DNA from: JANPPS01 sp031428635
GTDB lineage: Bacteria; Pseudomonadota; Alphaproteobacteria; Acetobacterales; Acetobacteraceae
Length of the DNA stretch: 28,587 nucleotides
Assembly (NCBI GenBank): GCA_031428635.1
Contig: JANPPS010000133.1
Coordinates: 1-28,587, forward strand
Direction of reading: 5' to 3'
Shown one piece after another: positions 1 through 10,044 of this stretch. The position numbers and the translations under genes were made by a program. Position 1 is the stretch's first letter. Each line of letters starts with the position of its first letter. The notes below the pieces were generated by a model that worked only from the letters and a program-made list of their open reading frames with translations, was not told the DNA's origin and made no database searches.

Positions 1-1046
1 ACCGCGACGGCGCCGCCCCAGGCCGGCCGGTTCGCGAATAAATAGGCGATCGCCGCCGCCAGATAGTGGTTCGGGTTCATCAGCCCGCCCTGCCCGGCCA
101 CGATGCCATGCCGGTCGGCGTCGGTGTCGTTGGCAAATGACACGTCGAACGACCCAGCCAGGCCGATCAGCCGGTTCATGGCGTAGGATGAGGAGCAGTC
201 CATGCGAATGCGACCGTCCCAGTCGGCGGTCATAAAGCGGAACGTCGGATCTACCACGTTGCTAACCACGGTCGCGGCGATACGGTAGCGGTCGATGATC
301 GGCGCCCAGAACGGCACCGCGGCGCCGCCCAGCGGGTCAATCCCGATGCAAACCCCCGATGAACGGATCGCGTCCATGTCCACGACGTGGGCCAGGTCGG
401 CGACGTAGAATCCGATGTAATCGTGCCGGTGGCAGTGGGCGGACGCGCGCGCCTGGCCGTACGGGATCCGCCGCACCGCCCCGGGCGATCCGGCAAGAAG
501 GGCGTTGGCGGCTTTCTCGATCGCGCCGGTCACGTCGGTCCCGGCCGGGCCACCATGGGGCGGATTGTACTTGTAGCCGCCATCCTCCGGCGGGTTGTGC
601 GATGGGCTAAGGACGATGCCATCCGCAAGCCCGCTCTTTCGACCCCGGTTATAGCTGAGGATGGCGTGAGAGATAACGGGGGTCGGTGTGGTGCCGTCAT
701 GCTCATCGATGAAGATGTCGACACCATTGGCGGTAAACACTTCCAGCGCGGTCGCGAGTGCAGGCCGCGACAGCGCGTGTGTGTCGATCCCGGCGAATAG
801 CGGTCCGTCGATGCCTTTCTCAAGCCGGTGCTGGCATATCGCCTGACTGATCGCCAGCACGTGCGCCTCGTTGAAGCTGTCGTCGAACGCCGTGCCGCGG
901 TGCCCGGACGTGCCGAAGGCGACGCGTTGCGCCGGGTTCGCGGGATCGGGACGCCCGGTGAAGTAGGCCGTGACCAGGCGCGGCACGTCCACCAGGAGCG
1001 ATGGATCGAGCGTCTTACCGGCCAGTGGGCTGATCGTAGCCGTCAT
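1..1046 (-). CDS. pgm: Phosphoglucomutase (alpha-D-glucose phosphate-specific), 3' part outside the window
   Basis: Reversible conversion of glucose 6-phosphate to glucose 1-phosphate in the cytoplasm. The first 348 codons are present and the rest (about 200 residues for a usual length near 545) runs off the left edge, so the reading frame has no stop here. Seen: the N-terminal GTSGHRG motif at residues 45-51, the phosphoserine loop SPSHNPP with catalytic Ser149, and the Mg-binding DTDADR loop with Asp307, Asp309 and Asp311. These three motifs in this order define the alpha-D-phosphohexomutase superfamily, and SHNPPEDGG fits the Pgm branch. The ATG at 1044-1046 overlaps the stop of the cyclic glucan synthase gene in an ATGA, so the two genes should be translationally coupled. 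The pairing makes sense because glucose 1-phosphate feeds UDP-glucose, the substrate of the synthase. Family assignment is certain; whether the gene is intact beyond the edge is unknown. Confidence 0.95.
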   Translation of the reverse strand, partial: MTATISPLAGKTLDPSLLVDVPRLVTAYFTGRPDPANPAQRVAFGTSGHRGTAFDDSFNEAHVLAISQAICQHRLEKGIDGPLFAGIDTHALSRPALATALEVFTANGVDIFIDEHDGTTPTPVISHAILSYNRGRKSGLADGIVLSPSHNPPEDGGYKYNPPHGGPAGTDVTGAIEKAANALLAGSPGAVRRIPYGQARASAHCHRHDYIGFYVADLAHVVDMDAIRSSGVCIGIDPLGGAAVPFWAPIIDRYRIAATVVSNVVDPTFRFMTADWDGRIRMDCSSSYAMNRLIGLAGSFDVSFANDTDADRHGIVAGQGGLMNPNHYLAAAIAYLFANRPAWGGAVA

Positions 1047-4000
1047 GCCGCCTGCTCCGCCGCGACGGCGCCGAGTGTCACGCCGAGGGTGTGCTGGGCG
1101 CCATCGTCGGCCAACGCCACCGTGCGGCCTGGAAGTACGACACCGTCCAGCATGATCGACCGGACCCCCTGGCTGACGCCGGAAGGATTATCGACTGTGA
1201 TCGTATAGCGGGCAGACCGCCACGTGATGGTCGCCGTGAACCCCGGCCAGTGGTGCGGGATGCAGGGATCGATGCGCAGCGATGTGCCCAGGACACGGAC
1301 GCCGAGGATGCCCTCGACCCCGACCCGCTGCATCCAGCCCGCGGACCCGGTGTACCACGACCAGCCACCGCGGCCGACATGCGGCGCCACGGAGTAGATG
1401 TCGGCCACGACCGCGTAGGGCTCGACCTTGTACCGCTCGGCGTCGGCCCGGGTATGTGCGTGGTTGATCGGGTTTAGCATGGCGAATAGCGCGCCCGCTC
1501 TATCACCATCGCCCAGGGCGGTGAACGCCAGGACCGCCCACGTGGCCGCATGGGTGTACTGGCCGCCATTTTCCCGAATACCCGGCGGATAGCCCGCGAT
1601 GTAGCCGGGATCGATCGCCGGCTGGTCGAACGGGGGTGTCAGCACCAACACCAGCTTGTCGTCGGCGCGGACCAAATATCGCTCCAACGACGCCATCGAG
1701 CGCGCCGCATGGCCCGGCGGTGCCACGCCCGAGATCACGCCCCAGGACTGTGCGATCGAATCGATCATGCATTGCTCGTCGTTGTGCGAGCCCAGCGGCG
1801 TGCCGTCATCGTGGTAGGCCCGTAAATACCATTCGCCGTCCCAGCTGCGTTCCAGCGCCGGCAGAAGTGCGGCGACGTGCGCGCGCCAGTCCGTCGCCCG
1901 CGTTGTGTCATTACGCGCGTCGGCCAGAGGAATGAAGGCCGTCAGCGCGGCATGCAGGAACCAGCCGAGCCACACGCTCTCGCCACGCCCGGCTTCGCCA
2001 ATCCGGTTCATTCCGTCGTTCCAGTCGCCCGTGCCCATCAACGGCAGGCCATGGCTTCCAACGGCCAGGCTGTGATCGAGGGCGCGGGCACAGTGCTCAT
2101 AAAGCGGACCACTCTCGGGGGCAGCATTGGGCAGAAAGAAACGGTCGTGTTCGTCCGCATTCAGTGGCGGGCCGGTCAGGTAGCCGACCGGCTCGTTCAG
2201 CACGGCATCATCGCCCGTGGCTTCGACGTAATGCGCGACCGTGTAGGCCAGCCACGCGCAGTCGTCCGAAATGCGGGTCCGCACGCCACGGCCGGTTGCC
2301 GGCAGCCACCAATGCTGCACGTCGCCAGCCTCGAACTGCCGCCCTGCCGCGCGCAGCAGGTGTTCGCGCACCAAGTCCGGGCGCGAGGCGCAGAGCGCCA
2401 ACCCGTCCTGGAGCTGGTCACGAAAGCCGTAAGCCCCGCTCGCCTGGTAAAACCCGGCACGCCCCCAAATCCGGCTCGCGACCGTCTGATACAGGAGCCA
2501 GCCGTTCAGCATGATGTCCATGCTCCGGTCGGGCGTCTTGACCTCGATCGCGCCGAGCACCTGGGCCCACTGCGTGCGGACGGCGTCGAGCACGACGTCG
2601 AGGTCGGCGCTGCGGTAGTACGTCACCAGCGCCCGTGCCGCGCCGGCATCCGCGGCGACGCCGAGCACCAGGGTCAGCTCCACCTCGCCGCCCGGCGGCA
2701 ACTCGACCGTGGTCCGCAGCGCACCACAGGGGTCGAGGCCGGCACCGACCGTGTCCGATAGCGTCCGGCCCACCGCACGCGGTGCCGCGAGCGAACCGTT
2801 GCGGCCAACGAACTCGCGCCGGTCCCCGGTCCAGCTCGTCTGCTTGCCACCCAGGTCCATGAAGCCGACCTGAGCGCCCTGTTCCGCGTTCCACGGGTTG
2901 CGGGCGAACAAGGCGCCTGTTTCGGCATCGACCTCGGTCTGCACAAACGCAGCGGTGGCCGATCGCGACGGACCCAGCACCCATTCGACGTAGGCGCATA
3001 CCGATATCGACCGCGCGGTGCCGGAGCTGTTCCGCAGATGTAGCCGCGAAATCTTCACCGGATCGGCAGGTGCGACGTATTGCAGCAGACTGCTGACGAT
3101 GCCGTGGGCGGTGTGTTCGAAGCGGCTGTAGCCGTGGCCATGGCGGGCGACATAGGTGGCCGCCGGGTCGCGTACGGGTGCGGCGGTCGGGCACCAGAGC
3201 GCGCCGGTCGCTTCGTCGTGAAGGTAGAATGCCTCACCCGTACGATTGCTGACCGGGTCATTCGACCAGGGGGTGAGCTGGTTCTCGCGGCTGTTGCCCG
3301 CCCACGTGAAGCCGCTACCCTCCGCCGCGGCCTGGAAACCGAAACCGGGGTTGGCGACGATGTTGACCCAGGGCGCCGGCGTCGTCTGGCCTGGCCCGAG
3401 TAGGACGACGTATTCCCGGCCATCCTCGGCAAATCCGCCCAGCCCGTTGAACAGCTCAAGCGTGGGGCTCGGCGCTGGAATGGCGAGCGTCGGCCGGCGG
3501 GCTGGCGGCGCCGGCAGCGCAGACCCTAAGGCCTTGCGCGCCAACCGCCCGGCGCGGTCGAGTTGCTCGGAGAGGCGGCCCCGGTTGCCGGCCAGCACGA
3601 CACGCGCCACCGACGCCAGCAGGGCGCATGTCTCCGGCGGGACCAAGTCCGCACGCAACAGGTAGACCGCGGGTCCGGGTGTCGCCCCGCCCGGGTCCTG
3701 CTGCGCGCGCCGCAGAGCCTCCAACGCGCCCTGAAGCTCCTGCGCATAGGAAGCGGGATGCTCGTTGATGACGACGAGATCGACCGCGAAGTGCTTCAGC
3801 CGAAAGTACTTGTGGGCAAGTAAAAGCTGCTTGGCGAGGCCCAGATCCGAGACGTTATCGATCCGCAACAGGATGATGGGCAGGTCGCCGGAGATGTTTT
3901 GGCCCCACAGGCCCGATTGCGCCCCACTGCCACGGCCGATCTGCTCCGATCCAGGACGCAGCGCCGGCCCGGCGAACATCAAATGCCCGGCGAGCTGTTG

Positions 4001-7000
4001 GAACAGGTCGGCCTCGGCCGGAGTGATGCCCAGGTGGCGCAGATGCACCTGCGCCTGGGTCCAGGCCATCATGGCCGCGCGCTCGAAGGCACCGAGGTCC
4101 CGATGCCGGCCGACGCAGGCAATGATGTCCTCCCGGGACGACGCCACCATCGTCCAGAACACGATCTTCGCCACAGCCCCCGGCGCCACGGTAACGCGCC
4201 GGCGGATGGAGAAGACCGGATCCAGGACGGTGCCGACGGTACCGGACAGCGCATGATCCTCGTCCATGGCGGCCGGGTCATGGATGTCACGGCCGCGACC
4301 GATGAAGCGGGCGCGATCCGTCTCGACATCCGGGATGCCATCGGCCACGGCCAGGTGCGCGGCCCAAATCTCAGGCTCCGACAACGTCCGCCGCCGCCGC
4401 GTCGCCAGCAGTGCGCCGATATCGGTCAGGTACTCGGTCTCCACAAACAACTTGGCGAATGCAGGGTGGGCGATGTCGGCTGCCTGCGGTGACAGAGCCA
4501 GCTCGGCATAGGAGGTGACGTCGATCGTCCGAGGTCCCGGGCCGGTGTTGGTGATGGTGACACGGCGAACCTCCGCCGATTCCTCAGCCGAAAGCAGCAC
4601 TTCCATGCTCGTCGTAATCGTACCGTCGTGACGGAGGAACTCGGCATGGTTCTCCGTGAAGACCGCATTATAGGCATCGGGGCTCGCACCGCAGGGCTGC
4701 GCGCCGGCGGACCAGACGCGTCCGTTATCGACATCACGGAGGTAGATGTACGAGCCCCAGTCATCGAGGGTCGGATCCTCCCGCCAACGCGTGACCGCCA
4801 CGTCCCGCCAGCGGCTATAGCCGGATCCGGACGCGGTCAGCATCACGGCATAGGACCCGTTGCACAGCAGATGCGTGTTTGGAGAGGCGGCCGGCACGTG
4901 GCCAAACCGGCGGCCCGCGGGTGCCGCCACGTCAGCCGAACGGATAGCCTGTTTGTGCGCGCCCGGCGGCACACGGACGCTGGTCACGCTATGGGGTGCC
5001 CGCTCCTGCAACAAAAGTTCGGTCGCCTCGATCAAGGGGTCCGCGTGGAAGCGGGCACGCATGATCCCGTTCAGCGCGGCATCGGAGATGGCAACGATCG
5101 ACATTCCCTGGTGGTGCGCCATGAACGCCCTCACCACGGCCACCGCCTTACCCTCCGGCACCCGCTCCGGCGTGTAGTCGAGCGCTTCGTAGAACCCGTA
5201 CCGCCCTTCGCCACCGTCGGCTGCCAGTTCCACGAAGTTCGCAACCGCGGCTTCCGGATCGATCATGGCAGCGAGCGCCGTCGCGTAGGGCGCCACCACT
5301 GCCTCGTCGTCCAGCCCACGCTTGAACGCAAGGTCCGGCACGCCGAAGTTGGAATACTGATAGGTGTACTCAATATCGCGAACGTTATAGGCGGATTCCG
5401 AGGTGCCCCACGGGAGGCCGCGCGCGCGGCCAAACTCGACCTGGCGGCGTACGGCCAGGCGGTTCGTCCGGTACAGCAGGCTCCCCGTCGGTGAGCGCAT
5501 GACCAGTGAGGGCATAAGGTACTCGAACATCGAGCCCGACCAGGACACGAGCGCGATGCTATGATCGACCGGCGTCATGGCACGGCCGAGCCGGAACCAT
5601 TCGCGGGCCGGCACGTCGCCTTTGGCAATCGCGATGAAATACGCCAGCCGCGCCTCGGAGGCGAGCAGGTCGTAGCAGTTGCTATCGATCGCACCCTCGG
5701 CCACCAGGTAGCCGATCGAAAGCAGCTTGCGCTCCTCGTTTCGTAAAAAGCCGAACTCCATCTCGAGGGCCATCGTGCGGGCGGCCTTCTCCAAGGAGGA
5801 AAGCCGCTCATCGAGCGTGCCTTCAGCCAGGTCGGCGTCTCGGCGATGGCTTGCGACGGCACGTCCGATCGCGCCGGTCCAGAATATCAGGTCGGCCGAG
5901 GCTGTGTGTCCATAAACAGCCTCGATATCGTGGGTCAGCGCTGTCAGGGCAGCCAGGGGTCGGTCGAGTTCGGATAGCCGGTCAGCGCGCGGGCCGGGCC
6001 GGGCCGGGCGAGCACTGACTTTGGCCCCCAGATCGCGCAGAGCCGCGCCCAACGCCTGCCCCGCCGCCGGCGAAGCCCTTGGCCCAGCCTGCAGGCGCGC
6101 CAGCTCCTCCCGGGCCAGGCCCACCGTATCGGCGATCCCAGCGAGGTCGTTTGAGCCGCCATCCGCATGATTCGGGTCTCGCCCCTGGTGACGCCAGCCG
6201 CGGCAGGCGCTGGCGAGCGCGATCAGGTGGCCGGCCAAATTACCGCTATCGACGGTCGAGACGTATTTCGGCTCGAGCGGCCGTAGGTCCTCGGTGGCAT
6301 ACCAATTGAGGAAGTGACCGTGGCATCGCTCCATGCGGGAGAGCGTGGCCATCGTCGCCTCCAGCCGATCGACGGCATCGGCCAAGCCGGTCCAGCCGAA
6401 GTCATGGGCGTTGGCGGTGCAAAGCAGATAGAGCCCGATATTAGTCGGCGAGGTTCGCCGGGCGAGCACCGGCGCCGGGTCTTCCTGAAAGTTATCAGGC
6501 GGCACCATGTGGTCAGCCGGCGTGACGAACGTTTCGAAGAAGCGCCATGTGCGGCGGGCCGTGTGGCGCAACGCCCGCACATCGGCTGCGGCCGGGGATG
6601 GTTGGGTGCCCGAACTGCGGCTCGCCCACCAGGCAATCGCGGGTGAAACGATCCACAATACTGCGAATGGCGTTATCAAAAGCCACACCAGCGGCTGCGT
6701 CCAGACCGCGACGCAGGCGACCAGCAGTCCGATCAGCGGCCCCCCGGCCATGTTGCGAAAATGGCCGGCCAGCGACAGGTCCATCGAGGCAACTGACTGC
6801 GCCGCCGGCATCCACTGCAGCAGCCGGCGACGCGAGACAAGACGGACCAGCGTGCGAAGGACGGCGTCGCCCATCAGCGCCGCCTGATGGGCGACGAACG
6901 TGATGACGAGCGCGGTGAACACCACCGATTGACTTAACCCAAGACCCAGCCAACGCAGATGGCTCTGCGCCGTCACCCGCCCGCGGCGGGAGGTCACATT

Positions 7001-9661
7001 AACGAGTAATGGAATTAATGGCGGCACAGCGATGGTTGCCAGCACGAACCCGGTCCAGCCCAGCGCCGGGCCGAGCGGCAGCAGCCAACCGACCAAGAGG
7101 GCCAGGGCGGTTGCAGGTGCCGAAAGCGTACGCCGCAGGTTATCGAGCATCTTCCAGCGCCCGACTGACGGCAGCGTGCCGACGAGCCTCCCGTCGCCGC
7201 TGGGTCCGCGTCGCCATGACACGATCCACGGCAGCAACTGCCAGTCGCCACGCGCCCATCGGTGCTGCCGCAGCGCCGCAACCGAGTAGAAAGTAGGAAA
7301 GTCCTCGACCACCTCGATATCGGACGCGAGCCCGGCGCGCGCGAACACGCCTTCGAACAAATCATGGCTCAGCATGGTCGATGTGGGCACCCGCCCCGCG
7401 AGCGCTTGCTCGAACGCATCGATGTCGTAGATGCCTTTGCCCGCGAACGAGCCTTCGCCGAACAGGTCCTGGTACACGTCCGAGACGGCGCCCGAGTAGG
7501 CGTCGATGCCATCCGTGCTCGAAAACACCCGCTGGAACAGCGAACTGGTCTGCCCTGTGGGCAGCGACGGCGTGACCCGTGGTTGCAGGATGGCGTATCC
7601 CTCGACGACGCGGCCCAACCCGGTGTCGATGCGGGGCCTGTTCAATGGGTGCGCCATCTTACCGACCAAACGCCGAACCGTGTCGCGCGGCAGGCGCGTG
7701 TCGGAGTCCAGAGTGATGATGTATCGCACCCCATCCGGCAGCGGGGAGTGAGGCAGGAATGTCGTGTCCGTAGCACCACGCAGCGCCCGGTTCAGCTCAT
7801 GCAGCTTGCCACGCTTGCGTTCCCAACCCATCCAACACTCTTCGCCCGCACACCACACCCGGCGGCGGTGCAGCAGGATGAACCGGTCGCCTGCCGGCGC
7901 CGCGCCGTAGCGGCGATTGAGTTGCTCGATGCCTCGGCTGGCCGCTTCCAGCAGGGCTTCGTCGCCCTCCTGCTTTTCGGTCGGGCTGTCGATCCAGTCC
8001 GAAAGTAGGGCGAAGTGCAAGTCGCCGTCTGGACTTGCGAGGTGGTGGATCTCGAGTCGCGCGACTAGCTCGTCCACCACGCGGCACGACGTGAGCATGG
8101 CTGGCACGGCGACGATCGTGCGAAGCGACCCCGGAAGGCCGGCCTGCAATTCGAGCGCTGGCAGGGGCGAGGCACCGAAGGCCCACATGGAAAGTCGGTT
8201 GACGATGGCGACGGCTGCGTCGGACGAGGGTATGACGCCCGCGCATCCAAGCAGGAGGAGCCACCATTGGCCGAGACCCGCTGCCCCAAGCGCCCAGAGC
8301 GGCCCGGCCACGAACAGCCCGGCCACCGTTACGATACCAGCGCCATACCCAAGCAGACCGAGCGACCGGAAGAAGCGGCTGGCCCGAGTGGCCGGAGAGG
8401 GCTGGAAGCCGATTGCCGCCTCGAACTCCGGACGACCGCCCGCGAGCAAATAGTAACCCGGGTCACCCCGGCGATCGCCCGGACCGTGCGACGCTGCCGC
8501 ATCGGCCGCACAAGCGGCGGCCCGGCGGGCGATCTCGATCTCGCCCAGGCGCGAGCGTCGTGCCATTTGCTCGATGGCGGTGCGGTACAAATTCCGGGTC
8601 GCAAAATCCATCTCACCAAGTCGATTCGATCGGCCCAGTGCTGTGTCGACGCAGGAGACGCTCTCGAATGCCTCGCTCCAATCAAGGGCGGCGGCCATGC
8701 GTAAGCTGGTGATGATGTTGCGGATCGTGGCGTTGAACGTACCCTGCTGTTGCAGCTCCTCAAGCACCACGGTTTCGATCTGCAGGTCGCGCTCCACGAG
8801 ATACTTGTCGAGCCAAGCGAGCGCCGGCTCGTCTTTCGGGTCCCGCCCGCGCAGCCGGTGCGATAGCTGCGCCGCGAACGCGTGCGGTGAGGGCGTGGAC
8901 TGAAACGACTTACTCACTGTCGACCACGGCACCGCTGCGTGGCTTTCGGTTCCCAGTAGCCGGTCGGACAGCGTATCCGCCATGTCTCGGGCCGCGCTGT
9001 TGGCGACGATGATCGCGGCGACGCGTCGCAGGTTTTCGATCAACACAATCCGGAGCGTGATCGGCACCGCCCATAGCTCACCGATCGTGAGTGGTTGAAC
9101 CTCCTGATAGGCAGTCAGGTAGCGATGCAGCGTTTCAGGTTCGACATGGCTGTCAGTATGGGCCACCAGTGACCACATGGCGCCGAACACGCGAGGGAGC
9201 CCGGTGAACGGACCGTCCGAGAGCTTCGGCAGCTGCGCGTAATAGCGGGGCGGAAGGTCGATGCCGATCTCACGGATCTGCACATCGACCAAGTGGTAGT
9301 TGTCCACCAACCACTCGGCAGCCGGTGTCAATTCCCGTCTGCCGCCCTCGGGCGCCAGAATGAAGTCTGCGTTCAACAGAAAGGCGGCGTTCTCTGCCAG
9401 CCGGTCGGTAAGGCCGGGTCCCCTGCTGCTTTTGACCGCAACCGGTTGTTCCGAAGCGAGGGCCCTCGCTTGGTCCTCCAGCCGATCGATGCCGAAAAGC
9501 TCGCTGCGGATCGGCAGGGGATCCTGCCACGGAGACGCCGCGTCGGCAGTCCGAAACATGCCGCGCAACGCCAGTAATGCCTGACCGGTCAGCGTCGGAA
9601 CAAGCTGCGCCGATAAGTGGGCGCGGCCGAGGCTGGCTGTACAAGCGCGAGGACGAGACAT
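1043..9661 (-). CDS. ndvB: Cyclic beta-1,2-glucan synthase (NdvB/ChvB family, GT84 + GH94)
   Basis: Giant inner-membrane enzyme (2872 aa; the family is usually about 2800-2900) that builds linear beta-1,2-glucan from UDP-glucose, trims it and closes it into a ring for the periplasm. Order seen: an N-terminal region starting near PIRSELFGIDRLEDQA; hydrophobic segments around residues 425-480; a glycosyltransferase domain with the DSD motif (Asp652-Asp654) and QHRW at 799-802 (the QxxRW motif of processive transferases); a second membrane cluster around 840-1030; a glycoamylase-like domain about 1050-1540 ending near HHQGMS (1516-1521); then tandem GH94-type modules, the second with SGAYGFRDQLQD and GDWNDGM (Asp2546-Asp2549), the phosphorylase active-site region. 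The ATG at 9661 was chosen because GGGAG lies four bases upstream; an internal Met (GMFRTADAAS, about residue 35) is an alternative. It overlaps pgm by ATGA. No frameshift is seen in 8.6 kb. The role in osmoadaptation or host interaction is family knowledge, not visible here. Confidence 0.96.
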   Translation of the reverse strand: MSRPRACTASLGRAHLSAQLVPTLTGQALLALRGMFRTADAASPWQDPLPIRSELFGIDRLEDQARALASEQPVAVKSSRGPGLTDRLAENAAFLLNADFILAPEGGRRELTPAAEWLVDNYHLVDVQIREIGIDLPPRYYAQLPKLSDGPFTGLPRVFGAMWSLVAHTDSHVEPETLHRYLTAYQEVQPLTIGELWAVPITLRIVLIENLRRVAAIIVANSAARDMADTLSDRLLGTESHAAVPWSTVSKSFQSTPSPHAFAAQLSHRLRGRDPKDEPALAWLDKYLVERDLQIETVVLEELQQQGTFNATIRNIITSLRMAAALDWSEAFESVSCVDTALGRSNRLGEMDFATRNLYRTAIEQMARRSRLGEIEIARRAAACAADAAASHGPGDRRGDPGYYLLAGGRPEFEAAIGFQPSPATRASRFFRSLGLLGYGAGIVTVAGLFVAGPLWALGAAGLGQWWLLLLGCAGVIPSSDAAVAIVNRLSMWAFGASPLPALELQAGLPGSLRTIVAVPAMLTSCRVVDELVARLEIHHLASPDGDLHFALLSDWIDSPTEKQEGDEALLEAASRGIEQLNRRYGAAPAGDRFILLHRRRVWCAGEECWMGWERKRGKLHELNRALRGATDTTFLPHSPLPDGVRYIITLDSDTRLPRDTVRRLVGKMAHPLNRPRIDTGLGRVVEGYAILQPRVTPSLPTGQTSSLFQRVFSSTDGIDAYSGAVSDVYQDLFGEGSFAGKGIYDIDAFEQALAGRVPTSTMLSHDLFEGVFARAGLASDIEVVEDFPTFYSVAALRQHRWARGDWQLLPWIVSWRRGPSGDGRLVGTLPSVGRWKMLDNLRRTLSAPATALALLVGWLLPLGPALGWTGFVLATIAVPPLIPLLVNVTSRRGRVTAQSHLRWLGLGLSQSVVFTALVITFVAHQAALMGDAVLRTLVRLVSRRRLLQWMPAAQSVASMDLSLAGHFRNMAGGPLIGLLVACVAVWTQPLVWLLITPFAVLWIVSPAIAWWASRSSGTQPSPAAADVRALRHTARRTWRFFETFVTPADHMVPPDNFQEDPAPVLARRTSPTNIGLYLLCTANAHDFGWTGLADAVDRLEATMATLSRMERCHGHFLNWYATEDLRPLEPKYVSTVDSGNLAGHLIALASACRGWRHQGRDPNHADGGSNDLAGIADTVGLAREELARLQAGPRASPAAGQALGAALRDLGAKVSARPARPGPRADRLSELDRPLAALTALTHDIEAVYGHTASADLIFWTGAIGRAVASHRRDADLAEGTLDERLSSLEKAARTMALEMEFGFLRNEERKLLSIGYLVAEGAIDSNCYDLLASEARLAYFIAIAKGDVPAREWFRLGRAMTPVDHSIALVSWSGSMFEYLMPSLVMRSPTGSLLYRTNRLAVRRQVEFGRARGLPWGTSESAYNVRDIEYTYQYSNFGVPDLAFKRGLDDEAVVAPYATALAAMIDPEAAVANFVELAADGGEGRYGFYEALDYTPERVPEGKAVAVVRAFMAHHQGMSIVAISDAALNGIMRARFHADPLIEATELLLQERAPHSVTSVRVPPGAHKQAIRSADVAAPAGRRFGHVPAASPNTHLLCNGSYAVMLTASGSGYSRWRDVAVTRWREDPTLDDWGSYIYLRDVDNGRVWSAGAQPCGASPDAYNAVFTENHAEFLRHDGTITTSMEVLLSAEESAEVRRVTITNTGPGPRTIDVTSYAELALSPQAADIAHPAFAKLFVETEYLTDIGALLATRRRRTLSEPEIWAAHLAVADGIPDVETDRARFIGRGRDIHDPAAMDEDHALSGTVGTVLDPVFSIRRRVTVAPGAVAKIVFWTMVASSREDIIACVGRHRDLGAFERAAMMAWTQAQVHLRHLGITPAEADLFQQLAGHLMFAGPALRPGSEQIGRGSGAQSGLWGQNISGDLPIILLRIDNVSDLGLAKQLLLAHKYFRLKHFAVDLVVINEHPASYAQELQGALEALRRAQQDPGGATPGPAVYLLRADLVPPETCALLASVARVVLAGNRGRLSEQLDRAGRLARKALGSALPAPPARRPTLAIPAPSPTLELFNGLGGFAEDGREYVVLLGPGQTTPAPWVNIVANPGFGFQAAAEGSGFTWAGNSRENQLTPWSNDPVSNRTGEAFYLHDEATGALWCPTAAPVRDPAATYVARHGHGYSRFEHTAHGIVSSLLQYVAPADPVKISRLHLRNSSGTARSISVCAYVEWVLGPSRSATAAFVQTEVDAETGALFARNPWNAEQGAQVGFMDLGGKQTSWTGDRREFVGRNGSLAAPRAVGRTLSDTVGAGLDPCGALRTTVELPPGGEVELTLVLGVAADAGAARALVTYYRSADLDVVLDAVRTQWAQVLGAIEVKTPDRSMDIMLNGWLLYQTVASRIWGRAGFYQASGAYGFRDQLQDGLALCASRPDLVREHLLRAAGRQFEAGDVQHWWLPATGRGVRTRISDDCAWLAYTVAHYVEATGDDAVLNEPVGYLTGPPLNADEHDRFFLPNAAPESGPLYEHCARALDHSLAVGSHGLPLMGTGDWNDGMNRIGEAGRGESVWLGWFLHAALTAFIPLADARNDTTRATDWRAHVAALLPALERSWDGEWYLRAYHDDGTPLGSHNDEQCMIDSIAQSWGVISGVAPPGHAARSMASLERYLVRADDKLVLVLTPPFDQPAIDPGYIAGYPPGIRENGGQYTHAATWAVLAFTALGDGDRAGALFAMLNPINHAHTRADAERYKVEPYAVVADIYSVAPHVGRGGWSWYTGSAGWMQRVGVEGILGVRVLGTSLRIDPCIPHHWPGFTATITWRSARYTITVDNPSGVSQGVRSIMLDGVVLPGRTVALADDGAQHTLGVTLGAVAAEQAA

Positions 9662-9822
9662 TCGTCTCCCGTTTCGGCTTCCTGCTCACCGTCGTTTTCG
9701 AAGCGGGAGTCGGCATCCGACGCGGGTCCGGGCTGTTGATCGGACGCGTCCCGATGGTACTCCGTGTAAGCGTCGCTGAAACCGGATGTCAGTCCTTCGG
9801 GCGCGTCGGAGCTCTTATCCAT
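9589..9822 (-). CDS. Possible small acidic protein (77 aa) overlapping the glucan synthase start
   Basis: Open frame of 77 codons starting at ATG 9822 and reading 73 bp into the 5' end of the glucan synthase gene in another frame. The first 55 residues are polar and acidic (many Asp, Glu, Ser, Gln); the part inside the overlap changes abruptly to a different composition, as expected of an out-of-frame tail. A weak GAGGT lies about eight bases upstream. No domain, signal peptide or membrane segment is visible, and I recognise no homologue. It may be a translated leader peptide coupled to the synthase start, a genuine small gene, or a chance open frame in GC-rich leader DNA. Third-position G+C over the non-overlapping part is about 70 percent by hand count, which is only weakly supportive. 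Confidence 0.28.
   Translation of the reverse strand: MDKSSDAPEGLTSGFSDAYTEYHRDASDQQPGPASDADSRFENDGEQEAETGDECLVLALVQPASAAPTYRRSLFRR
9666..9670 (-). promoter_or_regulatory. Ribosome-binding site of the glucan synthase gene
   Basis: GGGAG on the minus strand, four bases before the ATG at 9661. It decides the start in favour of this ATG over the later internal Met near residue 35. Confidence 0.6.
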
Positions 9823-10044
9823 ACTGATCTACCTCAGGTTTACGAAAACTAGAGCCATATGGGCGCATGAAGCGGTGGCCGGGAGCCTCGGATTCTACTC
9901 AGTGATGCCCAGCCGGACTACGTAGTTTCCGGCGCTTTCCGGCCTGCCGGTCAGACCGGTAGTGTTTAAGGTCGCCGGTTTCACTTCGCGTCGTAGTGGC
10001 GCGTGGGGGCCGGCAAATGGCTCGGCTAACGAAGGGACCAGGTT
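9823..10044. other. Divergent intergenic region between the glucan synthase side and the PRC-barrel gene
   Basis: 222 bp that must hold the promoter of the plus-strand PRC-barrel gene and probably that of the minus-strand glucan synthase/pgm pair. Two short perfect dyads are present: ACTACGTAGT at 9917-9926 (10-bp palindrome) and CCGGT-CAG-ACCGG at 9947-9959. I found no convincing -35/-10 pair and no clear sigma-54 -24/-12 motif. The plus-strand gene has a Shine-Dalgarno-like AAGGGA at 10032-10037. Confidence 0.5.

Noticed and set aside
1877..2761. Plus-strand open frame of 294 codons inside the glucan synthase gene
   Set aside because: Antisense shadow of a high-GC gene: Arg/His/Ala/Gln-rich, no motif, and the opposite strand encodes clear GH94 sequence.
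4628..5494. Plus-strand open frame of 288 codons
   Set aside because: It is antisense to the glycoamylase-like/GH94 part of the glucan synthase and has shadow-like composition.
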